Of a DNA stretch of 64,000 nt, positions 1-9,865 are shown piece after piece (within the stretch, counting starts at the first letter, position 1; every line of letters starts with the position of its first letter). The position numbers were made by a program, and so were the translations under genes. A model generated the notes under the pieces. That model was given only the letters and a program-made list of their open reading frames with translations. It ran no database searches and was not told the origin of the DNA. Source of the stretch: Isoetes taiwanensis (taxonomy: Eukaryota > Streptophyta > Lycopodiopsida > Isoetales > Isoetaceae); the NCBI GenBank assembly GCA_021234155.1, contig JAJEKV010000045.1, forward strand, positions 3,588,120 through 3,652,119, in the 5' to 3' direction.

Positions 1-37
1 CACCTTGTACCATAGATTACCATGTATTTCATGCTAA

Positions 38-274
38 ACAGAAAACGCTCAGCCTACATTTTATGATATTCTACAAAGTTTCAGAGATGTCAAAGAGTCT
101 GAGCTGAAGGATTATTTCAGAATGACAAAGATTTATCATGCAGACCACGCTTTGCCTGAACAATTGTCTCAGCATCAGAGAAAATTTATGGAGCTGCACA
201 GAACATATAACATCCTCAAAGAAAAGGAGACCATATTGTTTATGCAGGGAAATCCCAATTTTGTGGTTGCTTAG
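38..274 (+). pseudogene. DnaJ (J-domain) protein fragment, chloroplast DnaJ-like
   Basis: An open frame reads from an in-frame stop at 35-37 to TAG at 272-274. It carries a J-domain-like segment: a PTFYDIL start as in chloroplast DnaJ proteins, then a helix ending KIYHADHALPEQ and a helix with KFMELHRTYNILKEKE. In working J domains the loop between helices II and III is HPD, which stimulates Hsp70 ATPase; here it reads HAD, and the region between the start and helix II looks shortened. No in-frame ATG precedes the homology, so this is either a decayed copy or the last exon of a gene starting left of the window. Family knowledge: such proteins are plastid Hsp70 co-chaperones. The altered HPD argues against J-protein function. 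The family assignment is fairly secure, the pseudogene status is inference. Confidence 0.45.
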
Positions 275-2679
275 AATAGATATCCCTTATCATTATTATT
301 ATTTTTCTTCATGCTCGTAACGAGTAAATCTCCATTGTTTCTTCTTCATACATATGCTTCGTTTGTAGTTAGTGAAATTAATTATATGTGTCTGTTCTCA
401 ATTTGCTTTATGTTAGTGGAACTGTTTGGCTTGGGTTAAAGAATATCTTTCTTGTATGCAGGCCACATTTCATACAGTTAATCTCTTAAAAGGCCTGAAG
501 GGAAAATGAGAGTTGGAAGGGTGAAGTAACATGGTATGTTCTGCCCCATATTAGACTAATAATTGCACAATGTTGCTGATAAGGAAACCTTCTATATGTT
601 TTATGTAGTTATATTATATGCCATCTTGCAAAATAAATTTCAAAAGCTTGTGCATGTGGCATGGTTAAATATGCTATTTGCATTGTGATTGTATTGTTGG
701 GCAAGTTTCTGAGCTCATGTTTTGTTGTCCTCCAGTAGATTTCTTATTTTCTTGTCTATTTAAGCTATTCGCAGGCATGCACATGTATTTCAAGCATATG
801 CGTAACGAATGATAATGTACAGCTGATCATGTCATGCGGTTGCTGCAGTAACTGAATTGTCTGTTCTACACAGTTACCTTATGTATCCTTTACGCAAGCC
901 ACAGGTAAGCAGGTGCCAAAGATATTTTATATCCTGGCCTTGTTAACATTGGGGTATCATCTTTTGTTCATTTCTATATTCAGTTGGGGTGTAAATTTTG
1001 ACAAACTCAGAGTAAACAAACAGAAAGGCATGAGCTTTTAGCCAAGCGTGAGATTACATACGGAGGCACATCAAAGATTGTGCCAATGTTTTTGCAGTGA
1101 ATGGAAAAGATTTTATGGAACAATTGGGTAATGAATGCCCATTCATACCTTCCTTTTCGTTATAGTTCAGGAAATTTCTACCATAGTTAGGTGCATCTCC
1201 TTCTTGTATCAGTCCCGTTACCGAGGTCAACTCATAAAAAAATTTCGGCTTTCAAGCATGCCAGAAACTTAAAGGTACAATGGCTTGTTTGGGCTTATGT
1301 CATTTTATGGTAAATACAACAATAGTGATGATGTTGCAAGATACAATGCACTATCCTTTTTGCTGTTAGCTCCATGTCACTAAGGCCAGCTCATAAACTT
1401 CAGCTTTGAGAGCACATATATTTTATTTGTGTGGCTAACATAACTTGGGGCTTCTTACACGAGAGGCTCAAATAATGTAACATTGTGGTAAAGAAGCATT
1501 TTAGGTTCATGCCACACGTAAGACTTGTCAAAAAAGAAAAAGGGCAATCTACGTTGCTAAAATAAAGACGCCCTATAATATACGTCATGCCTTTAAAAGA
1601 AAGGAAAAAAAAAAACAGTTCTATACAGTTCGCACCTGCTTTGAGTCTTTCTATGACAAGGCTATTCAGACGTCATCGCCATATCCAAGAACATCGGTCG
1701 GCCTTTAAAAAAGAAAAAGGAAAAAAACAGTTCTACATTAAAGTCAAATATAATACTTAAAAGCAGGTATGGTTACTCAAGAGTATCTTGATGATGTTTT
1801 AGCTTTGAGATCAATTTTTGCGTTTGTACTATGCCAAAAATATGCTTCTGCCAAGTGACTGACTAAAACCACCTTCACAAATTGATGCAAGCTACCTGAT
1901 TCTCCCAAGCCTGTATAAGACACTCTACCTACCTTATTTCCTCATTCTAGTCACATATAACAGCGATTGTGAATTAAGCTTGACATAACAGATTATGAAT
2001 TCATAGAATATATGTTATATGCCATAGTAGAGCCTAAGTTTATGAAGCATAACATACATTATCCAACAATTTGAGGACTGGCGTATATCTACCAAGGGAT
2101 CAGGGCATGCCCAATAAATCACCACAGCAATGGATTGTACAGGACATTACAGAAAAAGCAGAAGAATACTCTTTAGAAACAAGGCTTGCTCTTTCCATCT
2201 AAATTGTCTGTTATAATGTTTCCAACGCATGCTACACAGGAGAGCAGAAGATAGTTGGAGGAAATGATAGCTGTGGCATGAACAATAAACGTGCATATTA
2301 TGCAGTAATAAATTTGTAGTCCAGAAGGGAAAGGCTTAAAGATGAATTGTTTTTCAAACCTACCGAGTCAATATAACAACCATTAAGTATTTACAGTGCA
2401 TTGGCTTGCAATGATAAGTTCCATATAATACAACCTATTACAATAAGTAATGATTACCCATTAGAAACTTTGGTAAAATAATTTAATCAATTCTAACTAT
2501 TTCTAAATAAACAAGACGACCAAAAACTTGGAAAGTCGAGGGGAAAAAAGTCTTAGACAATCCTTCATAAATAAGACTTTCTAAAAACCTCAACAACTTG
2601 AAGGAAAAAAATCTAACCAATTCTAGATATTTCCTAAAAAGAATACCTTACCAAAACCTTCTGGTGTGCCTTTTGCTAG
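275..2679. other. AT-rich non-coding stretch
   Basis: No frame longer than about 60 codons looks coding. The sequence is AT-rich with short A runs near 1600-1615 and 1720. No recognisable RNA gene, terminal repeat or conserved protein segment was seen. Part may be 3' flank or intron of the J-domain remnant. Confidence 0.4.
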
Positions 2680-4020
2680 TTTTTTTTTTTTTTTTTTTTT
2701 TTTGAAGGTAAGAAGATATTTTATTCATTAGATGGAAGTATTACAACATATAGATCCCTCTTGGATCAAATAGAAAATTAAGCACAAAAGATCCCACACG
2801 GATCGAATATCATATCTGAACCTTTGATACTCAGAGGCCTCTCTCAACCTCTTCTTCAATCTAACTAGTACTACATGGAAATCACCGTCTTTCCAGATAG
2901 AAAGAATACTAGAGGAGACAAGTACCACCTTTCCAAAAGCATTCAAATAATCCCTGAATGCATATAAGAAACCTCCTGCAAGAATAGAGGTAAATAGAAA
3001 AAGAATTGCAGAAGATTGAACATTCTGCCACAATGTTCTCAAAAGAAGTCCATCGCTTCAAAAATCTAATCAACAATACAGATTAAACAACCAAGAATTT
3101 GAAAACTGAAGTCCGAGACCAAAAAGATCTTTGCATTATCTGTATCGTACTGATCGACCGATCTTTGCGGACACAAAGCCAGCCGCCAAACTTCTAAAAA
3201 AGTCGGGTTCAAGATGTAAAAGCGTCTTCTTTGCCTGAGGATAATCCCTAGCTCGGCAATCTGAATTGGTCTCAGATATTGTTTGCCAAATCAAAAAATG
3301 ATAAGATCTCCGCCGCTTTCCAAGAATCGACCTCTATACCTTCTCGCTAGCAAGAACGAAAGTGGAGGAGGAGGGAAAATAGATTTACTTCTTTCCAAAA
3401 GAATGAGTTTTGTTGTCCTATGATGAAAGATTTAAGAAAACATCTTTACCTAATCTTGCGTGACCGTTTTCACCTTATGGGTCAAGATTCAAATGGATCT
3501 ACCTTTTCGCAAGTCTTTATCAAGACTTTGAAGCGGGAGGGAGCTTAAGATGTCCATTGTGTTTGAGTCCGCCGACCCTTTCTTTGTCGGATAATAACGC
3601 CAAAGAAGAAGAAACCATCTCTTGGTGCGTATCGTGAAGATACAAGATCCCGGAACCCAGACATTTGCAAAGTTGAAGCAAAGAAGAAAGAAGAGTTGCA
3701 TCTCCAAACACCAACCAATCATGCCCGTAATTTGCTTGGCGTCAACGTCGTGGCACAAAAGAAAAAGATCCCCGCACTCAAAGGTTAAAAATAGGCAAAT
3801 CCTACCTTACAAAGAACACATCCTCGTTAAGAGGATACATCTGCAAAGAAAGCCACCGTGAAGATGCAATCAATCCCTCCAACAGATTTTTTTTTCTTTC
3901 CAATTCTCTGAGAGCCAATCCGATGCCCTACTTTAGCCACAAAAATCACAAATTTTTCTTCAAGAACCGCCATTTTGTGATGGCTGCAAGGAGGGCGGCT
4001 GCTCCCTAGCCCGGCCAAGA
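2680..4020 (-). mobile_element. Poly(A)-tailed retro-sequence, reverse orientation
   Basis: Read on the minus strand the segment ends with AATGAATAAAATATC and, shortly after, a 24-base A tract (T tract at 2680-2703 on the plus strand). This is the form of a reverse-transcribed 3' end with a polyadenylation signal. The same closing style (attaat/attgat, a few T-rich bases, then poly(A)) recurs at 41040-41095 and 59080-59131, suggesting one family of plant L1-type LINE or SINE tails. Only short unrecognised frames occur upstream (2728-3042, 3489-3758, 3827-4018), and I could not identify a reverse transcriptase in them. The left boundary of the body is a guess: the copia element begins at 4133. 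Confidence 0.35.
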
Positions 4021-4132
4021 ATAAAATATCCGGGGCCCAACGGCATCCCTCACGATACTAAGCCTAATTGTTGACCGGCTTCCCTTTGTATGTTGTGTTG
4101 AGATATCATTTGTTGGTCATATGTCCAGTTCG

Positions 4133-4751
4133 TGTTACATTAATGAACCCTTAGATAATTCCAATAGCAAGGATGAGACAAACACATGTAAAGTTCAACT
4201 CTCCATTCTCGACAATAAAATATGTCTTAGTCTTTAAGTACAATAGAATCTAGCACCAAGGAAGCCAAGTTGTGGTCACTAATTCCTTTGTGCACTTATG
4301 AACTTCACACAAAATCTAAATCAAGTTATGATCAATCAACCAAGCTAGTATGGGCCATATTCCGGCATTCCTAGATCTTAATCCGCCTGATTGTCCACGA
4401 CCTCCTCTGTAGATTGTGCGTCCCCTTATACTGGAAAGTCTACCGACTTGCCTAAAGATTCGGAGTAGATAGGTCTTGCCGTCCATAAATTTAGGTTTCC
4501 CAAAATATCCGTTGACTTTGACTTGCAAAACCCTAAACCTCAACGGGGGTATCGGCGTTTTCGGCGGGTGTAGCAGCGTCAGGGTAGTACCACCCACCAA
4601 CCTAATTTTTCAAGTATTGACTTCATACTTCCTTATTGACCCCTCACCTTTGCTTCTCATAGATCAATATTGCATATGACTTCATGGACTGCACAATCTT
4701 ATCATGCAACATTGTTAAACAATGCATATAATATAACGACATATCTTCACA
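4133..4751 (-). repeat. Copia LTR (3' LTR of the minus-strand element)
   Basis: This copy runs from TGTTACATTAATG on the left to CATATCTTCACA on the right, 619 bases. It matches 9067-9691 almost continuously, for example without a difference over more than 100 bases near 4215-4350. The differences are small clusters around CAG/CTG/CCG-like triplets, for example TTCCGG against TTCAGG. Confidence 0.93.
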
Positions 4752-4764
4752 TCCTCCTTCATGT
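4752..4764 (-). other. Polypurine tract of the copia element
   Basis: On the minus strand GAAGGAGGA lies two bases before the start of the 3' LTR (plus-strand tcctccttc), where the plus-strand DNA primer of LTR retrotransposons is expected. Confidence 0.6.
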
Positions 4765-5184
4765 TATATTTATATGCATTATTTTGCCTTTCAGATAATT
4801 AAACCTCCGATTACGCCGTTGACTTTGTAAGTATATACGCTAGTTGCTCTTACGTTCTTAAATATAACATACTTACTAATTTCTTTTCGTGACATCTCTA
4901 ATAAAGTGCATTTCTAGTTCTATATGTTTAGTCCTTTCATGTAGAACTGGATTTTTGACAATGCTATACAACTTGTCTTGTCGACCAAACTTTTTGTAGC
5001 CAATGGTTGCTCAAACCCTAGCTCTATAAAGTCTTCTTTCCCAAGCGATCTCTTTTGAGCATAAAGTGGCGTGACATATTACGCCTCTTGCACTAGACAT
5101 GGCTATGGCGATTGTTTTTTGCATTTCGGGATACGGGTGCACCTCCTAACATGACTAGATATCACGAAGTTGATTTTACGGTAT
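4765..5184 (-). pseudogene. Copia RNase H, frame-broken
   Basis: Reading minus, a frame-shifted stretch carries the end of a copia RNase H: IALSKNPVLHERTKHIEL followed by HFIRD. These are the family's conserved closing residues, ending about 130 bases before the purine tract. The junction with RT at 5160-5190 is broken just after CDADWGG, where the usual D-x-STSGY continues only in other frames. One of the changes lies at a TTCTGG-type triplet that now reads TTCGTG. Confidence 0.75.
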
Positions 5185-6041
5185 CTACATCCCTCCCCAA
5201 TCTGCATCACAAAAACCTTCAAGAATTAAATTATCTGTAGTGTATTTAATTCCTTCTTCAATAGTTCCCTTTAAATATCTTAGGACTCTTTTTGCAGCAG
5301 TCCAATGATCTCTACCAGGATCAGTATTATATCTACTTAAGATATTAACACTATGTGCAATATCAGGCCTTGTGCAATTGGCCACATATGCTAAGCATCC
5401 AATTAATGATCGTATGGTAGTGCTTTGCATCTCCTCTCTTTCAATTTCATCTTTTGGACACATGCTCTCAGACAATTTACAACCAGGTACTGCAGGAGTT
5501 TTGCAAGCTTTACAATCTTGCATATTAAATTTCTTCAACATGTCTAGAATTTGTTTCTTTTGAGTAAGCATTATTATGCCTTCTGCTCTATTTCTGCTCA
5601 TTTCAACTCCTAGGAAGTTCTTCAACTCACCTAAGTCAGTCATTTCAAATCTTTGTTTTAGCAATTCCTTGCACATATTCAAGCAAGTTGTCCCTTTTGC
5701 TACCATAATATTATCATCAACATACAATGCTATGATACACCATTCTTCCCCATGCTGGAATTTATACAGATTTCCATCATTATCTAATTTAATAAATTTA
5801 TGCTCTCGTAGAAACCCATCCATACACTTATACCATTCAGGGAGATTTGTTTCAACCCATATCTTTGCTCTATTGAGCTTCCAAACTTTGTCAATTCCCT
5901 GTTCAAATCACGGGCTGCTTCATAAAGATTTCTTCTTCTAAGGTTGCATTCAAAAATCTGGGTCTTTACATCCATATGATGTACTTCTAAATCACAAGCA
6001 TTTGCAATTGCCAATAACATCCTAATGCTATTCATTTTCAC
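5185..6041 (-). pseudogene. Copia reverse transcriptase, in two overlapping frames
   Basis: Two minus-strand frames (6041-5784 and 5823-5185) together cover the RT. The first holds the start segment with LLAIANACDLEVHHMDVKT, containing the first catalytic Asp. The second holds the YVDDN active-site box (copia form of xDD), the TDLGELKNFLGVEM block, IGCLAYVANCTRPDIAHSV, and LRYLKGT leading to the CDADWGG start of RNase H. The frame changes near 5800-5900. Function in the family is reverse transcription of the genomic RNA. Not functional as written. Confidence 0.85.
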
Positions 6042-7450
6042 TAATGGAGAGAAGGTTTCATCAAAGTCCCGACCTTTTTACGTGAGAACCCTTGGGCAAC
6101 CAATCGGCTTTGTATCTAGGTGTCTTCCCATCCACACCTTTTTTATTCGAATAGCCACTTGTTACCTACAATATTTTTTCCCACAAGGTCTATCAACAAG
6201 CTCATATGTTTTAGTATTATGAAATGAATCCATCTCCTCATTCATAGCGTTTATCCATTTACCTTTCTCTGCTGAGTTTAATACATCTTCATATGTATTT
6301 GGGATTTACGGATCTAAGTGGGCTAAAATCTCAAATACACTATCAATTCACCTTCTATATTCTGAATTCTTTTACTCTTACCTCGAGTTGTTCGACCATG
6401 GACTAAGGGATCAATTTTTATATTTGCTTGTTGCGGCTTCTCTACTTCGGTAGCTCTTTTCTTCTTTTGAGGTAAGTCAACAATGACAGTTAGGGCTCGG
6501 ATGGCTCATTTGTGAACTGGATTTGGCGTTGCACTTCTTGAGAATCACCTCCTCCTTCATTAATGTTCTCCTCGGTCCACTGCACCACTGTTTTTTGATC
6601 ATCTAATATATCATCATCATTATCAATCATTTTGATATTAGTCATATCATTTTCAGCATTATCTGCATTAATTATGCTTTCAAAGCAACCTCCTTCATTT
6701 TATTCTCCTTGATCAGCACTTTATAAACTGAGATTCATCAAAGGTTACATCTCTACCCACAATTTTTCTAGTGCTTGGATTATATAACCTAAATGCCTTA
6801 GATTGTTTGTCATATCCAACTAGATATGTAATCATGGCTTTGTCATCTAATTTCTTCTGAGCTCTTGAGGGAATATGAGTGTATGCTAAGCACCCATATA
6901 TTCTTAGCTTATTGTACTCTATTGTTTTCCCGACCAAAGCATATTAGGGATTGCCCCTTGTATACTTACGGATGGCGGACTATTTTGAATCATGGCATGC
7001 TTGAACCGCCTCTTCCCATAGAAAATTTGGAAGCCACGAGAATTTCAAACATACTTCTCCTTTGCATTGAGAAGAGTTCTATTCTTTCTTTACGCAACTC
7101 CATTACGTTGAGGTGAATATCTACATGTAAGTTGTCGTCTTATTCCCTTAAGTTTACAATATTGTTTAAACTCTCGACATAAATTCTCCACCCCCCGTCG
7201 GACCTCAAACACTTGATTTTTCGCCGGTTTACGTCTCAACTTCATTTACATATTGTTTGAATACTTCCATTGCCTTATGTTTTGTCTTCAAGCAATATAT
7301 GTGAGTATATATACGCTAAAGTCGTCAATTAAGGTCATGAAATATCTCTTTCCAGATAGCCCTGTTATATTCATTGGTCCACACAAATCAGTGTGAACTA
7401 AATCCAGCAAACCTTGTGCTCTTTTGTTAGATCTTTTAAAGGCTAGTCGA
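6042..7450 (-). pseudogene. Copia integrase region, frame-broken
   Basis: Conserved integrase phrases are scattered over several minus-strand frames. Near 7060-7160 the copia block that normally reads QQNGVAERKNRT appears with Arg for the second Gln and a stop for Glu, because two expected CAG codon contexts read CGT. At 6713-6937 a frame carries the region after the catalytic core (NKLRIYGCLAYTHIPSR, then KAMITYLVGYDKQSKAFRLYNP and KIVGRDVTFDE), typical of the linker before RT. The integrase would insert the cDNA; it is not intact here. Confidence 0.8.
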
Positions 7451-8005
7451 TTATGTTTGCCAAGTGCACATCCTACACATATAGTTTTTCAGATTGATTC
7501 GGATCGCTTCTATGAATCCTTTCTTACATAATAACTCAATGACTTTGGAGTTTGCATGACCAAGCCTTCCATGCCATATATCAAGCGATGGCATAGTTAC
7601 AAGATTCAAACAGGTTGGTTCACAATGTATGTTATCAAGACCAAATAGATTCCCAATTCTTCTGCCAATAAACTTCACTTTATTTTCATATAACACATTA
7701 CATTGCAATCTTTCAAACACAACCTTATAGCCAAGATCTACTAACTGCGCAATGGAAATTAAATTCCTTACAAGACCAGGCACACATAATACTTTTTCCA
7801 GTATAACTTTCTTCCCTTGCAAATCAAACAACTCAAGCATTCCACTATCTTTAATTTGCTTTAACTCTCCATTCCCGAACTGTACATGTCCTTTTGCTCC
7901 CCCTTTGCAATTTTTCAACAATCTTGAGCTTGAAGCTACTGATTTCTCAGCTCCTGAATCTAAAATGAGAACATTCTTGTTATGAGATTTTCCTTTGAAA
8001 AACAA
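7451..8005 (-). pseudogene. Copia protease and GAG-pre-integrase domain
   Basis: A 184-codon open stretch contains LDSGAEKSV, the aspartic protease active site (D-S-G), followed by a beta-rich segment ending LCVPGLVRNLISIAQL. After that comes WHGRLGHAN, the His pair of the GAG-pre-integrase/HHCC zinc domain, with two Cys (CRMC) near the end. This is the copia polyprotein region between gag and the integrase core. It overlaps the gag frame by about 45 bases in another frame, so the polyprotein is broken at 7960-8005. Confidence 0.88.
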
Positions 8006-8720
8006 TTGGTTGAGATATTTACCTCTATATCTTCATCTAGTTCTTCCTCCTCAGATTCTTTAACCACATTCAAGCTAGGACTATTTCTTCCTCCTCTGCT
8101 CTTGCCCTCAAAATATTTCTTATCTTTTCCTTTATTTCTTTTTGGACTTGGACACTTGTTTGCCATGTGACCCTTTCCTTCACAGTTATAACAGACTATT
8201 TCTTTATCTTGCTTGGGACAATTTATCTTCAAATGTCCATAACTGTTACATTTAAAGCATGGACCTATCTTCCCTTTATCATAAGATTTCTTACCTTTTT
8301 ACCGGCATCAAACACTTACGCCTCATCATCATCAACATCCTTTCCTTGCTCAAACTACATGCGAATCATCTTAATGGCATGCTCCTTGGACACGGCAACA
8401 TTCCTCAACAGAGTAGCAAGTTGTGCATTGTGAGATCTGACTCTAGAAATAGCTAATAATTGGTAGTCATCATTAAGAACAACCCCTGCACCTTCAAGGT
8501 CAGCAATAATAGACTCAAATTTCTCTAAAAATTCTGTAATATTGTCTCTTTCATAGAGCTTTAACTTTCTTAGCTGTTTTTCCAAAACATCTATTTGAGA
8601 TGATGATTTAATCTCATAATTTTCAATCATATACTTCCACATGTGCGCTGGAGATTTGCCTCTTAATTTTAACTTAATCACGGTACCAACCTTTCTGCTG
8701 ATTATTGATTGAGCTTCCAT
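7960..8720 (-). pseudogene. Copia gag with two zinc knuckles
   Basis: The frame 8720-8355 encodes a helical gag segment (MWKYMIENYE, LEKQLRKLKL, ITEFLEKFESIIADL) of the UBN2 type common in plant copia elements. After a frame change, 8270-7960 carries two CX2CX4HX4C zinc knuckles: C-FKC-NSYGH-LKINC and CYNC-EGKGHMANKC. A Lys-rich and then acidic (EEEELDED) linker follows. Gag packages the retrotransposon RNA. The usual gag start lies upstream near 8720, and the 8740-9050 stretch is the leader. Confidence 0.87.
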
Positions 8721-9053
8721 AATTTTGTTTTCTCATCAGCACTTGTCCTCGGGGTGGTACCTCCACCAACACTTGCACTAGCAGCTCCTCCACATGCACG
8801 GAGATCCGGCGTGCACCACTTGCCTTGAGCTAGCACTAGCGATGGGTCCTCTGCATACAATCACCACTAGAATCCCGGTGCTTCTTAAACTGCACCATTT
8901 GTATTTACATCACATAAATACCATAGATTTTCAAATTCCAATACCTCCTTTATACTTTGCTTCAATAAGCGAAAGCCACTATCTCCTTTAAATATCTCAA
9001 TGGAATTAAGGAGATTTGCTCCAAAGCGTTGACATCTGCACACGGAATTTTAA

Positions 9054-9065
9054 GGCTCGATACCT
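9054..9065 (-). other. Primer binding site (initiator tRNA-Met type)
   Basis: Reading minus, AAGGTATCGAGCC begins right after the 5' LTR end. Copia elements normally carry TGGTATCAGAGC, complementary to the 3' end of tRNA-iMet. The site matches except that the CAG reads CG, the same kind of discrepancy seen elsewhere in this element. Confidence 0.7.
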
Positions 9066-9066
9066 T

Positions 9067-9691
9067 TGTTAGATTAATGAACCCTTAGATAATTCCAATA
9101 GCAAGGATGAGACAAACACATGTAAAGTTCAACTCTCCATTTCGACAATAAAAAATATGTCTTAGTCTTTAAGTACAATAGAATCTAGCACCAAGGAAGC
9201 CAAGTTGTGGTCACTAATTCCTTTGTGCACTTATGAACTTCACACAAAATCTAAATCAAGTTATGATCAATCAACCAAGCTAGTATGGGCCATATTCAGG
9301 CATTCCTAGAGATAATCGCTTGATTGTCCACCTCCTCCTCGTAGATTGTCGTCCCCTTATCTTTGGAAAGTCTACCGACTTGCCTAAAGATTCAGGAGTA
9401 GATAGGTCTTGCAGTCCATAAATTTAGGTTTCCCAAAATATCCGTTGACTTTGACTTGCAAAACCCTAAACACGGGCTGGGGGTATCGGCGTTTTCGGCG
9501 GGGGTGTAGCAGCGTCAGGGTAGTACCGACCCACCAACCTAATTTTTCAAGTATTGACTTCATACTTCCTTATTGACCTACTGCCATTGCTTCTCATAGA
9601 TCAATATTGCATATGACTTCATGGACCTGCACAATCTTATCATGCAACATTGTTAAACAATGCATATAATATAACCTGACATATCTTCACA
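9067..9691 (-). repeat. Copia LTR (5' LTR of the minus-strand element)
   Basis: This is the second copy of the 4133-4751 repeat, 625 bases, from TGTTAGATTAATG to CATATCTTCACA. It is the 5' LTR because the element is on the minus strand. It would hold the promoter driving transcription toward lower coordinates. Confidence 0.93.

Positions 9692-9865
<174 letters not shown>

Larger units (their letters stand above)
4133..9691 (-). mobile_element. Ty1/copia LTR retrotransposon, full length, reading frames broken
   Basis: Two direct repeats (4133-4751 and 9067-9691) start TG and end CA and flank a copia-order internal region on the minus strand: gag, zinc knuckles, protease, GAG-pre-integrase, integrase, reverse transcriptase, RNase H. 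The flanks are GTTCG (4128-4132) and GTTGG (9692-9696), a 4-of-5 match for a target-site duplication. A tRNA-iMet-type primer site adjoins the right LTR and a purine tract adjoins the left LTR. The frames are disrupted in integrase, around the start of RT and at the RT/RNase H junction. Long LTR stretches are identical, so the insertion appears recent; the breaks may be base-call artefacts rather than decay (see findings). Copia order (integrase before RT) is seen directly. Confidence 0.93.

Noticed and set aside
4133-9691. Old, decayed copia element
   Set aside because: Long identical LTR stretches and a near-intact target duplication point to a recent insertion; the frame breaks sit mainly at CHG sites.
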